Assembly (NCBI GenBank): GCA_036898135.1
Contig: CM072513.1
Span: 86,393,008-86,457,007 of the forward strand
Reading direction: 5' to 3'
DNA length: 64,000 nucleotides
Source: Oncomelania hupensis
Taxonomy: Eukaryota; Mollusca; Gastropoda; Littorinimorpha; Pomatiopsidae
Below, piece by piece: positions 1 to 15,300 of this stretch. How positions within the stretch are numbered: the first letter of the stretch is position 1; every line of letters starts with the position of its first letter. The translations under genes were made by a program, and so were the position numbers. Below the pieces are notes generated by a model that made no database searches, was not told the DNA's origin, and saw only the letters and a list, made by a program, of their open reading frames with translations.

Positions 1-1094
1 TCCCCATGTTTCCTTCAGTAGAGCTGCTACAGAGATGCAAGAGGGCAACTGTTTCTGCCCTAGCAGAAGAAAAGCCCTAACATGTCTATGCCTGTGAACC
101 TATATCTGACAATGTTTTTTTTGTGTTTTTTTTAATATAAATAGCAGCTTTAACAATTTGGTTTTAAACCAATGCAGTATCCATGCCATTAGTACATGTA
201 GTGAGCCATTGGGTTAGCTTTTCCGAACAAAATGTTAAAACTGTTTGTTTTTTTCAGGAACATTTCTATCATTTTAAAAATAAATATTTGAAAGTTAATG
301 CTTTTTGTGTTGGTGTTTGGTTTTTATTTAAGCTAATATCAACATTTTAAATAATGCTCATTTTATCATGTGAAAATTCTTGTTCGTACATTTGCTACTG
401 AAATTGAGCTGAAACTACTGATATTTTTCTTTGTTTGCTACTGAAATTTTTTTTAGGGGTTGGCAGCTCTGTGAGAATAAAAAATAAAAAGTATGCACCA
501 AGACAGTTACTGGGTGTATTTGCAGAAAACCTTACACAAGTTTAACGAATTGTTCATTTTGTCTACGCCACGGCACAAGCTTTATCGCTAGTGAATGAAG
601 TCAATTCAGGGTAAGGTCCACTGTGGCAATACGTCCCGCTAGGAAGGGACACGGCAGATCACAGTTACACCTGTCTACACCGCCCATGGGTCGCACTCTG
701 TCAAAGTGGTTCCCGTGTGTATTGCAGAGTGTCGCATAACGCGGATGCTGGCTGGACGTGACAGGTGTTCTGGGATGGAATTCCATCTCAAAACAGGAAG
801 TGACCTCATAAATGACGTCATCTGCGACATCAATTTCTCTTAAGCAGTAGTCTCCTCCATTTGGGAACCAAAACGGGGTTGACGTTATCCGAGGTTTTCC
901 CTTATGCGAGGTGACGCTAAGCGATGAATTCTAAATGGTACAAAGAAGGTGTTTGGCCGGGACCAACAACCTGCTTGATCTTATCCGCCTTGTGACCTTA
1001 AACGGTAGTGACGTTAAAAGAGGAGTACTGTAACAATAATAATAATAATAGCTATATTAATAATAATAACAATAGTAATAACTATAGTAATAAC

Positions 1095-1137
<43 letters not shown>

Positions 1138-1910
1138 GCCAAGGAAATGCAAGAGTATTTTAAATTATTTATTTTCAAGTGGAAACCTGACTTGATTATT
1201 GAACCTGCAAATTTCATTATAAGAAGCTTCTCTGAGATATTTACTTGTGTGAGACATGTCATATGTCACCCAACTGAGTGTGTGCTTCAGTACTAGCTTG
1301 CATAGGAGCAGTAAAGCAGACAAGGTATTTGTTAGTTTATTTATTTTATTTTTGTATGTTTATGAGGTGTTACTGATGATTTAAAGTAAAAACCAACTTA
1401 AACTAAAGTGATTATCTTTTCTTGAGCTATTATTTGATTCCTATTTAGACCAAATTTGCGCGACAAAGAGATTCCTCTTTGGACTCTCAAATTCCTCTTT
1501 TTGGCCTTCTGGATTCCTCTTGGTTCTGCTTGGGTGTAAACAGGTCTGCTGTTGTTTTTGGTATAATACAACTTTTACTGTAGTTTATTTGACATTACAT
1601 GAGTGTATTTGGAGCTGGAGGTCAAGGTCAACATCAATGTCAAGAGCTTAAAAAGATCAATGTTGGTATTTGGATTTTAATGCCAGTTTCATTTTTTTTT
1701 TTAGGGCAGTCATTTTCATGTTAAATATTGCAAGTTCCATAAGGAGCATATGAGTCATATGGGCTTTACCCTCCTAGTTAATCTATACGTTCTTCACTGA
1801 CTTATCTTCAGACCTGATAATTATAACAATAACAACGACAATAATAATAATATTAATAATAATACCAAATTCCTTATGTTCATTTTATCATGACACTGTC
1901 TCATCATCAG
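1..1910 (+). other. Intron upstream of UNC79 exon 1
   Basis: AT-rich sequence with no exon that extends the UNC79 frame. A GC-richer patch at about 600-920 has short minus-strand open frames without recognisable domains and may be repeat-derived. A T-rich block at 1450-1550 repeats the phrase gattcctcttt. Nothing else is supported. Confidence 0.6.
1035..1135. repeat. AAT trinucleotide microsatellite
   Basis: Mostly perfect AAT/ATA runs broken by short interruptions. The poly-Ile open frame read on the minus strand is a by-product. A second, shorter AAT run lies at about 1825-1865. Confidence 0.9.
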
Positions 1911-2093
1911 ATCTGACCAGCAGCGACCGACACAGCGACCACTTTTTGAAGAAGCTGAACCGCGCGCGTCTGGCTCTGGCCCGTACGGACAGCATACGCT
2001 CCGTCAGCCAGAGCTTGAAGGGCAAGCCACCCTACAGGCGTGCTGTGTCCGTTCCACTGCATCTCATAACCAAAGGCGTTTCGCCTCCAAAAG
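1911..2093 (+). CDS. UNC79: UNC79 exon 1 of window (residues 1-60)
   Basis: Acceptor is ctcatcatcag before 1911 and donor is gtgggt at 2094. The exon enters with two bases of a split codon and leaves in phase 1. It encodes a basic segment, FLKKLNRARLALAR, followed by SIRSVSQSLKGK and RRAVSVPLHL. This aligns with the vertebrate UNC79 region WKIKRARFARNR...SVRSLRDSVKG...RALSLPE. The many Arg/Ser sites suggest a regulated loop, which is inference. The preceding exon is not in the window. Confidence 0.9.
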
Positions 2094-5000
2094 GTGGGTG
2101 CATTGTTGTTTGTTCTCTTATTTCGCTTGGCTGAACTCCGATAGATTTTGAGGTTGATGATGTCAGGAGAGACAATTACTACCTGTGTTTCCTCCCCCCC
2201 CCCCTCACCCTCCTCAATAAAACTTCTTGTCTCCCTTGATCATGTTAGGGTGTGACAGTCTTGTCTCCCTTGATCATGTTAGGGTGTGACAGTCTTGTCT
2301 CCCTTGATCATGTTAGGGTGTGACAGTCTTGTCTCCCTTCATCATGTTAGGGTGTGACAGTCTTGTCTCCCTTCATCATGTTAGGGTCTGAAAGTCTTTT
2401 ATTTTTTAAATGTAATTTTTTTATGCTGTGTGTGCCCCACTGCAGTTCCACGCCAGAGATGGTGTGTATCACCTCCAAACATTTTAAATATGAAAAGAAT
2501 CGTCACAAGTATTTGACAATATTACGTAAGTAAGTGAAAGGATGATCATTGCGTGCTGTAAACTTTAAAAATCCGAGACAAATGTTATGCATGTTTTCAG
2601 ATTCTCGACTCTTTGTCAGCAAAAAATGTCCAGTAAATTGTTTTTATCGAGAAAGAATCTAGGTCTTTGATTATTTGATTTTGACAGCACTTCTCAGAAG
2701 ATAATATTTTGCCATTAAATTGGAATGTTTTGGGTGAACTATACCCTTTTATTAGCAACTCCAATCTTCCAATTATTTTTTTTTTCTTAATAATTTTAAA
2801 ATTTTGCGACCCTTTGAATACTTTAAAATTTTTTGTTGCCACTGTTTTGTGATTTATTTAGATGTATTTTGAAATGTTTTGAAGCTGCAAGTTTTGGAGG
2901 TTCGTTTCTTTGTTGTTGTTTTTAAAATTATGTTTTAAAAAGATAGAAGTAGAGTTTTTATTTGGAGGGGAAAGAAGAAGAAGAAAATAACCCTTTTACA
3001 TCTAGTTTCTTAGGTAGTTCTGTAATTTGTAGACATTTTTTCGACAACATTGCTTGGTTTGGAGGAGATAGATATAGAACATAGAAACTCTTTTGACTAG
3101 TGTTGTTAAGCTGTCTTGTCAGTGAACAGTCCCAGTAACCGTTTTCCCTGCTAGCGCTTTAGAATTGATGTGAGTACAGTTATTGTTTTCTTGATAGTAC
3201 GATCGTATTTCATGAATATGTAATAAATTATAAAATATAAGCTTTTAGTACACTGTGAAAATGTCATTAATTTGGGCGTCTCCCCCTCACCCAAACCCTC
3301 TTCTCCTGCAAAATTAAAGTGTTGAGTTAGGTTCTCTCCCTTTCTAGTATTAAATTCTCTCCCTTTCACCTGCTGTACTTATGTTAGGTTGTGGTTTTTC
3401 TTTTTTACCCTGAATTTAATAGTTTGTATTCCATCCCCAACCTTCCTAGCCTTTTTCCATTTCCTTTTACTTCTTTGAACGTTATTATTTTTGTTATTAT
3501 TCCTTTACATTTAAAAAAAAAAAGAAGAAAATTAAACCCACACACTTCCCTCTTGGAGCACCAAAAAAAGACCAGACAAAAATATAATCCCATAAATGAA
3601 GTAATGTGAAATAAATTAAACCACAAACAATAAAAAAAAATTCAGTTATTTCAACGTATTTAATACAATTTTAAAAAAAATTCATTCTTTTGCCAAGTTA
3701 AGCTTACCCTGTACACTAAAATGTGCATTTTGATTTGAAATTTTTAAAAAATATATATTTATTAATTGTAATTATTTATTAATTAGTTTATTTGACAAAT
3801 TTAAACCTATTCAGTATTTCGAATTGCATTTTTGTTGACTTGTTTGCGTATTATGAATTGATTTTTTATTTATTTGATGTATTGATTGATTAATTGTTTA
3901 CTTTTAAATATAAACCTAAACAGTATTCTGAATAGACATGGTAGGAAAAACAAGGAAAAACAACTTTGGCCAACTTGACAACATGTTGCGCCACAATTGT
4001 CTAACATTCAGGTGGACATTCTTTGCAAACGAACAATTTGTTACCTATAATTTCTGCTCTATCCTCCATCAAACCTAGATCAACTGAAAGTTGGTTTTAG
4101 TTGCAATCCTAACTAGCTCCGCTAGTGCGACCTTGCACTGCCAGGCATCCACCATCCCGAAGAAAAGCTTGCAGCTCAGGGTAGCTTTCATAGTGTTATG
4201 TGACAAAATGTCCGCCCAGATAACTCTAGGTAACTGAAAACAAAATTAAAAGACAAGTTACCTCCCATTTCCAAAAACGGTCAATTGAATTGTATTTTAA
4301 TATTTTTGTATTTATTTATTTATTTGTTTATTTATTTTCAAATGTAAACATAAACAGTTTTTGAATTGCATTAAAAGCAAATTGCATTTATTTATTTGTT
4401 TATTTAAATTTATAATGAAATTTAAACCTAAACAGTATTTAGACTTGATTTAAATGTATTTATTTATATATTTTTAAATTTAAGCCTAATAAGTTTTTTT
4501 ATGGCTTTTAAAAATTGTTATTTAAAAAAAAATTTTTTATTTATTGATGTTTAAAGTTAAGCCTAAGCAGCAAACTGATGTGTACATCTTAAATGTCAAA
4601 TTTTGTTTGTTTTTTTTTTAAAGCAAAGAAAAAAGGTAGTCGTGGCACTGTAGGCCGTAAGTACAAAAAAGGTGCGTTTGCTTTTGGAATGAAATGAAAA
4701 ACATTGGCTGACTTTTGCAGCCATCCCACTTCACAGTAGAGTTTTCTCCCTTTTAGCTTGGCCTCCCTTCCCCCTTGTTGAGAGTGAATTTGCACTTGTT
4801 TGAAAAGAATTGCCAGTTCAGTGTAGTGATTTTTGCCTTTTAGCCCCTATCTTCTTCACATCTCTCTTTGCCAAGGGTGCTCACAAGTTTGAAATGAATT
4901 GCCAGTTAAATTAGTTCATTGTTTGAGGGACTTTCCCTTTGTCCCACCTTGTTGCAGTGAACAGAATGTATGAGCTGTTTTTAATTTAATTTGCTCATGA

Positions 5001-8000
5001 TGGAATGAAGTAGAAGTTGAAAATAACTGTACGCACATTATTTGGTTGAAATGACACTTTTATCATAGCTTTCTTTGCCTGTATGTTGGCCAGTTTGACA
5101 AAAAGTGGTTTCGTTTTTCTTTAGATAGAAATTTGTTTTTTGTAGAAATAATGTTCTTTTTTTCATTTGGAGTAAAACAGAACGACTGCTAGCATTCAAT
5201 GTTGCAATAATAAGAAACAAATATTTACGTAAGCCAAAGGAATGCCAATTTTCACAAAAACAACACAAAACGACCCAATGCACATTTTGGAGCTGGCTCG
5301 TGGTTCAGACGGACAACACACAAGAGGCAGCAAAACAATACCTCCCAACACAACTCCAACAAAGAAATGATATTTAAAAAGGAGGCAAATTCTTTGTCTT
5401 GTTTTTTTTTAACACTTTTAGTAACATTTTTGTTTCAGTGTGGGTTTGAATAGAGTGAATAGAGGATTGCCTTTTTGTGTACAAACATGTTTGGGACAAC
5501 CTTTAGCTTGCTTAGTGACCAAAGAGTCTGCCTTTTAACTCCAGTGGCATTTCTGTAGGCTAGACAATTATTACATGTGTGTTACACGGCAAATGTCCAT
5601 TCAGCCTTCATGCTTGAATCGGTGTAATTGGAATTCCTATCCACACATCACGTTCATTCAATAACAAGACAAGAGTCGTCATTATAAAATTTTCCAACTT
5701 TATTCAGTGGAAGACACAGATAGCATCAACACACCTCTCCAAACACTTCATCCGAATGCGAGCTGACAGTGCTACATTTATAGTCTTCTCTGCAATGCGG
5801 AAAAACTTAGAAGTTTCCAGTATGACGTCCTCCACAACCAGTCAAATTAAAACTCGTCCCCATAAATAGGCACTGTGTTACGTCAAAGAATGTTCCACGA
5901 ACTTCGAACACTTGACTGTCTGTTACTAGATTTTTCTGGAATCTTTCTTTGGTGGTAAGCAAACCGTTCCAGAAAGATATGGACTGAAGAAAACACACAT
6001 GATGCCAAGCTTTTATAGCAGCAGCATAGCACTAAAATCAAGGGTAAATACACCCTATCACTGCACTTTTTGTGCCTAAACACCATATCCGTCATTAACC
6101 TGCAGTATCTCAACAGTAACATTGTGTTTTACCAACATCATTTTTTGTCTCCCTTTAGCATGACTAATGTGGGTTGTTTACTCCAGAAAATCCGCTGTAG
6201 CAAAAGTCATTTCCCTCTCCTTGGCTTCTCTTGGTTTCTAGTGCTGTTGTTTGGGAATTAAAGAATGTGTAGCATTTCGTTTGTTCTGTAACGTTCATTA
6301 AAATTTTTTTGTAATATATTTGTTGACTTAGCGTATTTACTTAACTCTGACAAGGTATATGCATGCTGAATTTGCTGTGTGTTATTGCGTCAGAATTTTG
6401 TTTCTTTTAATTTTTTATAATAAAATTCTGTTCTGTGTCTGATAATTATATTTTTTTGCTACACGTTCCGTTGCTATTGATTTTGAATTCTGGTGATGCA
6501 ATGACAGTCCTTAAAAAAAAAATTAAAAAATTGGACCATACTTTGATGACAAGGCGATAGTTTTTTTTTTCTTTCCTTTTTTCCTGGAGTTTGATCTATG
6601 CTTCTGATGACATGTTGCTCCTGAATGGTGGCTAAAACTTGTCCGCACAAAGTTTAGATTCATAATAAACTCATTCCCCGTTCAAACAACTCGCATCAAC
6701 ACAAACAACTCACAAATAATTCAGTTTGAGGTAGCAGGGATAGATTAATATCACCTCTTCCAGATCATTTACTTGTATGTCTTATCATGTGGTGCACCTT
6801 ATGTATGGATGAAATAAGACTTTTTTCTTTTTTTTAAATCTGAGGATGCGGTGTTGAATTGTAGTCTGTAAGATGAGGTATGTTATAAAAATTTTTAGAA
6901 AATGTAATTTAATTCGTTTTTTCTTCTCCTGTTTGGTTTGATAATGCTGGGATTGTCTTTCAGATCTGCTGAGAAAAGCTTCTATGCCCAACCCCAGAAA
7001 ACAATCTTTCGCTTCATTTTATAGGTGTATCTGTAAGTCTGTGTGTGGGTAGCAAGCGGTAACTGTCTGCCGTCAAGTTAAACGTTGTTGTAATCTTAGG
7101 TAAGATGTGTACAGGGATCGCGCTAGTAGGCTAGTAATAATGATAACGATTATAATAATAAGAAGAATTGTATAATAATGATAATGAAAATAAGATATTA
7201 ATAATAATGAATAGTGATGATAATAATGTTAGGATGCTATCCACATGGGGAAAATATGGCAGCGAGGGAGAGGAGACAAGCACCATCCTCATTAAGCTGG
7301 CCCAGAAAAAAAGAGACATCCAAATGCCTTTTCCCAATGACGAAACACTTTACCTTCAGTCCATTACAGGAAATTGAAAGACCTCCATTTGTATATTTTT
7401 TTGAAATGTAGGTTGACTGCATCCAATACCATGGTTTTTTTTGTTTTTTTTGTTTTAAAGTTATACACCCTTTTCGCCAAAAAAACATAGAGTACTCAGA
7501 TGAAACCCTCTTGTGACCTGACAAGCCTCATACCTACATGTTTACAAATATTGTTCCCCATGCCAGGGAGGATCAAACCCTCAACTTTCAGCGTTGGAAA
7601 GTAGTGCTCTGCACGCTGCACTTGAAGTTCTGTGTGTCTTTAACACTGGGGCATTAACCAAGTACGATGGATCCTCCATAGCACAAAGGTAGTGGGTCCT
7701 TGTTAGCTTAGCGGTAACAGTAATGTATTGCAGGCTCCGTGCAATTAGGATTTGGGCAAAGAAGCGCGATCCCTGTTGCTTAGGTTTTGTATCGTAACAA
7801 GTATCTTCACTTCCCTTTACTTGACGGAGTGTTGGCACATTTCACTAAAATGCAAAGCATCAAGTAACCGGTCGTAAAACACATTGATTGGGATTCCCTG
7901 AGTGCTCACAGTTTTATTGTGTAACTTTGCTACAATTATTGTGTTTGCTCTTGCTAGCTGTTTGTAGTAGACTTAGTCCATAGATGTATAGTTTTTGACA

Positions 8001-9301
8001 TCTGGATAGAATTTTAGTTTGGCTACTTGTGGCTACATTGTTTTAGTTCCGTGCACAACTCCTCCACCCTGGTGGCATGCTCTGAGCACCATTTTCATGG
8101 ATGCTTGTGTTTTGTATGTAAGTAGTATAAATTTAATGGATCAGTAAAGGCCTATCGCTGTCGGTAATGATGTCCGTGGTCACTGATAACTGCACTGTGT
8201 TATCCTAACAACACCTTTTTTTGTGTGTAGAAAATGCCAAAAATAGAACTGCACTGAGTGTAACATGACAGCACAGAACATTGTCTGAGTTTAGCAGCTT
8301 TGTCACCTTACGCTGCATTTGCATGTTTTGTTCTTGAAGTTAACTCTGTACAAGAGAATAATTGAAAGGCTTTAGAATTTGAGGGTTTGTTGTTGTTGTT
8401 GTTTGTTTTTTACCATATGTATTTAAAAATGTAAGTCTTATATTCTCACCCAAAAATCAATTTTTTCGGGATTTTGCAGATGCTCAATGCAGGCGGTTTG
8501 AGTTGGATCCTGTATTAACCAGTGCCTTGAGCAGCTCTTGCGCTGAAAAAGCGCTATATAAAAATGATGAAATAAATAAAGACAAATTAAATTTGCAGAA
8601 GATGGAGTCCTAAATAGTCCCCCAAAAATATTTGGAAGAATAAAGTATGCTCCTACTAGGAACTGATTTGTGTGTGTGTTGATAGTATTAAATAAATTCC
8701 CAAAAGGGGCCTGTGAGTCATGTCGGTCATATGACTTTGCCTTTCTGGTTTTGAATCATATTATGCTGCGTGAGTGATGTTCTAATGAGTGTCAGTAGTT
8801 TTCACTGAGGAGCTGACACGATAATCATCTATCATCTTTTAATTTGTTTAATCTACCAAAATTGATACATATTAGTTTGCTAACATTCCTGAGCCCTGGA
8901 GAGCTAAGAGATTTTTTTTCTATCTAATTGGTTTTGTCTGTGCTTTATTGTTTTCCTGTCTGTCTGTATATGTTTGTCTCTGTCTGTATAGATTTGTCTC
9001 TCTGTATATGTTTGTCTCGCTCTCTCACAGTCAGTTGTTGCTTTGTCTGTCTCATGTCCATTGTATCTCTCGCTCTCTCCTTTTGGTAAGGATGTAGATC
9101 CAGAAATAGAGAAAAATGGCCAGAAATGGAGAAAAACCTTGTGTTCACTCTCTCTGTCTGCCACCATCCATCTCTGTCTCCTTTCCTCCTCCTGTCTCCC
9201 CCCCACTGCCCATCTTTACCCCCTTTCTCTTGACCCACCTCCCTTTCTCTCTCACCCTCTGTCTCATTCTCTCTCTCACCCTCTCTCTCACTCTCTCTCT
9301 C

Positions 9302-9348
<47 letters not shown>

Positions 9349-12300
9349 GGCTATTATTGTAAATTGCTCAGGCAGACCGAATGGTCTAATCAAATCAATA
9401 ACAAACTGTTTCAAATTCTGCCAGATTTGTCTGCTTCTTTGCCTAGCTTGGCATCCACACGCAAAGTAGAAACTGTTTTAGCTCGCCTGCATATTGGGCA
9501 TACTTATGTCACCCATAATTTCCTTTTGAAATGTGAAGAACCACTGGTGCTCTGCCTGTGATAAATCCTTTTCCGTCTGCCATTTTATGCCTGAATGTGC
9601 TGATCTGGTTGATGAGAGAGAAAGATATTACGGTTCAATACCTTTTAATGAAATGTTACAAGTGTGCAATGGTCAAAACATGTTTACATTTTTATGTGAT
9701 GTTGGTTTGTTTTATCTTTTTTGTGTAGTTGGTTAAATGTCATTAGTAAAACTAGTTTTATGTCCACGTGCTGTCATATTTTAATGTTAGCATTTTAGTC
9801 TGAGGTTGAATAGTTTTGTGTGGTCCTGATTCGGCTCTTAGCAGTCCGCCAGACCCTATTAACATTGATTTTCTGTTTCTCTCTCTCCATTCCACTCTCT
9901 CTTCTAGAACTTAATTTATTTCCCTTACACCTCAACCCCCCTCTTTCTCCCCCTCTCTCCCTCCCTCTCTCTCCTTCCCTCTCTCTCCCTCCCTCTCCCA
10001 CCCTCCCTCTCTCCCTGAAGTGAGTGTTTGTATGCCTGCTTTGTTGATTGATTACTTGTTCATTTCTCTGTATAATGTCTTCAACAGAGTTGTATGTTTA
10101 GTTCATGTTGACAAAGGTTCATGCATGATGACCTGGATGAAGGTGGGAGATCTTAAATATTAACTTTTTTTTTTTTGAGAACGTTTTTTAAATAACGTAT
10201 TTTTGTCTCTCTCCAAGAATAGAAGATTAAGCTTATATATTTAAACGAAGTTTTAAATGTTCTCCCTAATTTAATTTTGTTGAAGCTCAATTGTATATAT
10301 TATGCATGACATTTATCTTTTTTTCCTTATGCCTTTAGTTGGCACCTAATATTGATTTATTTGATATTTTATTTTGTAAAGAAAACGTTAATGATGGCTA
10401 AGCTTTAGTAGAATTTTTGCTTATAGATTTCACCACTCCCCAAACAAATTTTTAGTTTGGTAACACCATAGAACTGCTTTAAAAAGTTTATTTTGTAGAC
10501 TTTGATTTCGTCAATTTTAACAAAATAATTGTGTTCTCACTCTCAAGGAAAATAATGTGTCTGATTTACGCCACTTGAGTTACTATGTATTTATGCAGTG
10601 GTTTGTGTTTCATTTTTTGGTATATTTCACATAGTTGCAGTATTTTGTTTGTCGATTTAAATTTTTTGTTTGTTTGTTCACATCACGCATGATCTTTTAA
10701 TTTTTATCTGACACAGTTGAGAAAGACAAGTCGTGTGTGCGTCAGTGGTCAGCCCCGCAGTTCAACCTGAATCGACGCCTGACAACTAAGCTCAACCTTG
10801 GATCCTTCAGCCACATGTCAGGTATGTTCTGTCACCTTCTTTCAATATTGATCGCCACATATATAAATAATAAAATTTGATTCCCTTCCATTCCCCTCTC
10901 CTACCCCATCCATTCCCCTCCATTCCCCTCTCATACCCCATCCATTCCCCTCCATTCCCCTCTCCTACCCCATCCATTCCCCTCTCCTACCCCATCCATT
11001 CCCCTCCTACCCCATCCATTCCCCTCCATTCCTCTCCTACCCCATCCATTCCCCTCCATTCCCCTCCCCTACCCCATCCATTCCCCTGCCTTCCCCCTCC
11101 GCCTTCCCTTACAATGTTAATTAACAAAATGTTTCTTGCGCTGGTTGTGTTTTAGGGGGCGGTCAGTTGCGAGAGTTCACGGACGAGGAGAGCAACTTCC
11201 TGGCCCTGCTGCAGCGAGCCATGGATCTGGAGGGCGTGGACAGAGATGTAGTCTACCAGCTGGTGGCGCTACTCATGAAGGTAGCCAAACAAAACATCAT
11301 TTCTGTTAGTTTGTCCTACCCTGTCGCTCCTTCCTTCCTGATAGTTAGTATTTTGTCATGCCCCCTTCTCACCATCACCTCCCTCCCCCCATCCTGCTTC
11401 ATAGTAGCTCATATTTTCTCATTCCCTCTCCCTTCCTTCCTGTCTCATCCCCTTCCCTTCATTTTCTTCCAGAAATAAGGTGACAGATCAAAGCACCATT
11501 GCAAATACTTTCTTGTGTACCCCTCACGCATCTCCCACTTCTGCTACAAAAAGGTGACTTGACCTCTTTTGGGGAATTTTGTATGTGTACGAATGTGTGA
11601 TTTGTTTTCCCTTGGGAATATCGTGATGCACGTTTTTTCCTTTTTCAGTTTATGGTGGGAAGCGAAGAACATCTCCAAGACACAAAGTCACAGGTATAGT
11701 AGTTTTTAGGTTATTAATTAATTCATTCATTAAATTAATTTATTTATTTTATTATTTATTTATTTATTTATATTCAATCATTTGTATTCAATCACCTCAT
11801 AAGTAAGTTATAAGGTTTTAGAAATTTACTGTTGGGAAATACGACGTTTTTATGTTTTCATTTACTGATGTTTTCTAAATGAGTTATGAATTCCGAGCTT
11901 CTGACAATAAAAGCGCAAAAATTCAAGGAAAAGATTGCAAAAACGACTTTTTTGGATTTACAAGGTTTTGAATGGACACCGACGATATTATAATAAAAAA
12001 AATTCTTTTAGAGCAAAACCAAACTTAAAGCTTGCTCTAAGCGCTCGCATGCATACATACACACACATATGCTCACAAGGATAAATATTTAAACAATGCG
12101 GTACAACATTATGAGATATTGTTTCAACTCATGAAACATTGTAAGAAATAATAACAAACGTCACATCTAAGTATAAAAAGGCATGTTTACAGAGAGACAC
12201 ATGTACTTACACACACACACCCACACACCCACAAACGCACACACACACACACACAAAGCAGGACATCAGCATTAACAATAAATAATGAAGCAATGATAAA

Positions 12301-15300
12301 AATAGCTCAGAATAAAAAGTACCACTTAGTGACACCGGAAAAAGAAGTAATATGACAGTATATAACACATTTTTTTATAAACCAGAGTAATATTTAACTA
12401 AAACTATTTAAAAACTATACAGTGCTAACCTCAGTAAATAATAAAAAGATGTGTTAAAGGCAGTAAAGCATTTAAACAAAGAACATTACACAAAAGCCAC
12501 TGATGGAACACACACACACACACCTACACACACACACACACCCTCCACTATTCAATCACTCACCCGCACACTGATTGTTCTGGATCTAAAAGTATTTGGT
12601 AAAGAGGTAGGTTTTGAGGTTTGTTTTGAACATTGTAAGAGACTGAGAGGGCCGGAGTTTGGAGGGTAGAGAGTTCCAAAGAATTGGGGCAAACACATGG
12701 AAAGATCTCCTGGTTCAAGTGAATACCTAGGAGTTGAAAGGAGAGCTGCATCTAGTGAACAGAGTGATGGAGCAGGTTGGTATGGGCAGAGAAGTTGTGA
12801 AAGATAGGAAGGACAGGAATCAGTGTGCAGACAGCGAAAGCAAAGAGAAGCACCTTTGTAAACGATACGAGCCTTTACAGGCAACCAGTGTAAGGTTTTC
12901 AGAGCGGAAGTTGCACTAGAATGATGAGGTTGAAGAAGGACGAGGCAAGCAGCATTGTTCTGAATGTGCTGAAGTCTTGACAGTTTATTATTAGGAAGAC
13001 CAGCCAAAAGTGTGTTACTGTAATCAAGTCGAGAAAAAAAAAAAGATAAAGCAAGCTTGTTGGGGGCATCTGTAGAAAGATACTGACGCATTTTGCCCTA
13101 TATTCGGAGATTGAAGTTGAGAGCTTTGCACAGACTATTTATCTGGGTCTTCATTGAAAAGTTCTGATCCAGATGCACACCTAGATTCCAGACAGACTTG
13201 GAAAATTCAATTTGATGATCTGAGGCAGGCATTGAGTGAGTTGAGGTCTGCTGCCGTCTGCTCTGTGAACCATTCTGTGAACTATTTTGTCAACCATTCT
13301 GTGAACTATTCTGTGAAACATTCTGTCAACCATTCTGTGAACTATTCTGTGAACCAACCCATAGGAGCCTATCTTTTCATCATTTATTTATTTATTTTAT
13401 TTGCCTTTTTTTTGTGTAGACAATAATTTTCACAACAGGGGGGACATAAAAGGCTGACACACAACTGTTGGATTTTTCATTTGTGTTGCTTATTGATTTG
13501 ATTCTTATTTATTTTATTTCACATGCAAACAAAATTACGTATACCCTCATGCAAACATAACTCATTCATTCATTCACTCATTCAATCATTTTCACACGTA
13601 TTTTATGCACACCTGTTCTGTAATCATAAATATTTCTCTAACTTCAACACATAAACTATACAACATATGAAGATAGTACTTTCACATAGTCACAGTTATT
13701 CTTATTATTATATTTATCGCAGTTTCATTAATTCTAGATCATACTCTTCCTTCAATTCCACATTAACCCAATGCCACTCCGGCCATTTTTGAGCTTCCCT
13801 TTATAAACTTTATTGAGTTCTCAGTGCAGGGGAAAGAACTTCGCAGTATGTTCATGCCATGCTTAGGGAAAAAACAATTTAAAATACAAAATGAGGATTT
13901 TCACCTGTTTTAATGGGATGAAAAATACCAGCAAATGTTTAATTTTCACACTTTAAAATGTGTGAGGTTGGTACAGAAAATGCACACACAAAATACAAAG
14001 ACAGCAGTTTCATGTTTTCACATATGTCCTTCTTAAAGGGCTATTGTTCAGCACAGAGTTGACAAAACAAGCTGTTATTAAAAGCACGAGGTATGCTGAT
14101 CTTAAAGGAAATAAAGTTATCAAAATGGAAGAGAAAAAAAATGAGGAAGAAACAGCGTACTAAAAATGTAACTGAAGATGCTACGTCTACGTCCGAATGG
14201 GTAAAGAAGACACCAACGCTGCTAACACTGTACAGTTTGTTTCTACTTTCTACCTGTCTTCTTCCTTTGTCTTTTCTTCTTTCTTTCGCTGGGAACACCA
14301 ACAGTTGGCAACTCCTGATCTAAATCACTCTCTACTGAACTCACAGAACTGACCCACAGATCATTTGTTAGTCAGTTCTGTGAGTTCTGCTGATAGTCAA
14401 AATTGTCAAAATCAAGGCAATTTGGGATTACTGCTAAATCCAAGTCAACATCAGACACCTCTCCTTTTGCTATTTCTTGTAGTGTAAAGCCCATAAAGTC
14501 ATTGTCATTGTCGCTTTCACTGATAAACGAACACCATATCTTCCTCCTCCATCTTAGTGATACCAAAATTTGAGCCAAAACGTCTGGTTTAAAAAAAATT
14601 CACCATGAAAAGACTATCGCCTATTCCACCAAAAATGGAAGTTTTTCCGCTATAAATTATAAAGCGATGCATGGTGGTTGACTGTTGCTAGACAGTTACG
14701 ATATAGTAGACTAGTTCACGGGACTGAATGGGCATTACGAGGAAACAAAGGCACTGTGCTCGTGGGCCTGGAACGGCCTTGAGAGTGGCAAAGGGTTAAA
14801 TACCTGCTTTCTTTCAAAGTAACTGAACTTGGGAGTTGTCCATGAACTCAGGTAATGTCGATCTCTCACAGACATTGCTTCCTATGCATGGCTAAAACTC
14901 CATTTTGCTGTTGAAGTTCCCCCTAAAGGACGAAATCTCCTCCAAGGTACGAAGTTCAACTCCCAAGTTTGAAGTGTTCTTCCTCCCGTTTGAAATGTTC
15001 TTCCTGTTGGAAAGCGCTCCTCCCGCTTGAAGTGCTCCTCCCGCTCAAAGCATCTATCACATATAATATGTAACATATTCCTATTAATTTCTTGCTGCCT
15101 CCATAACAGTCACTTCTGATGGCGGGATGACATATTTGTTTCTTGACAACTTCCAAGGGCTTCAGAAGATTCACCGAATTATTCAAATCACTTTCGAACG
15201 TGAATAACCAACAATATTATATATGAAATCCTAAATTACATGCACATATGTAAATCTGAAACATTTGCACATTCCGCACAATAACATTCACAAACCGAAT

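Noticed and set aside
9043..9561. 172-codon frame rich in Leu/Ser
   Set aside because: CT-rich low-complexity DNA; only its end is real coding ancestry, from a LINE.
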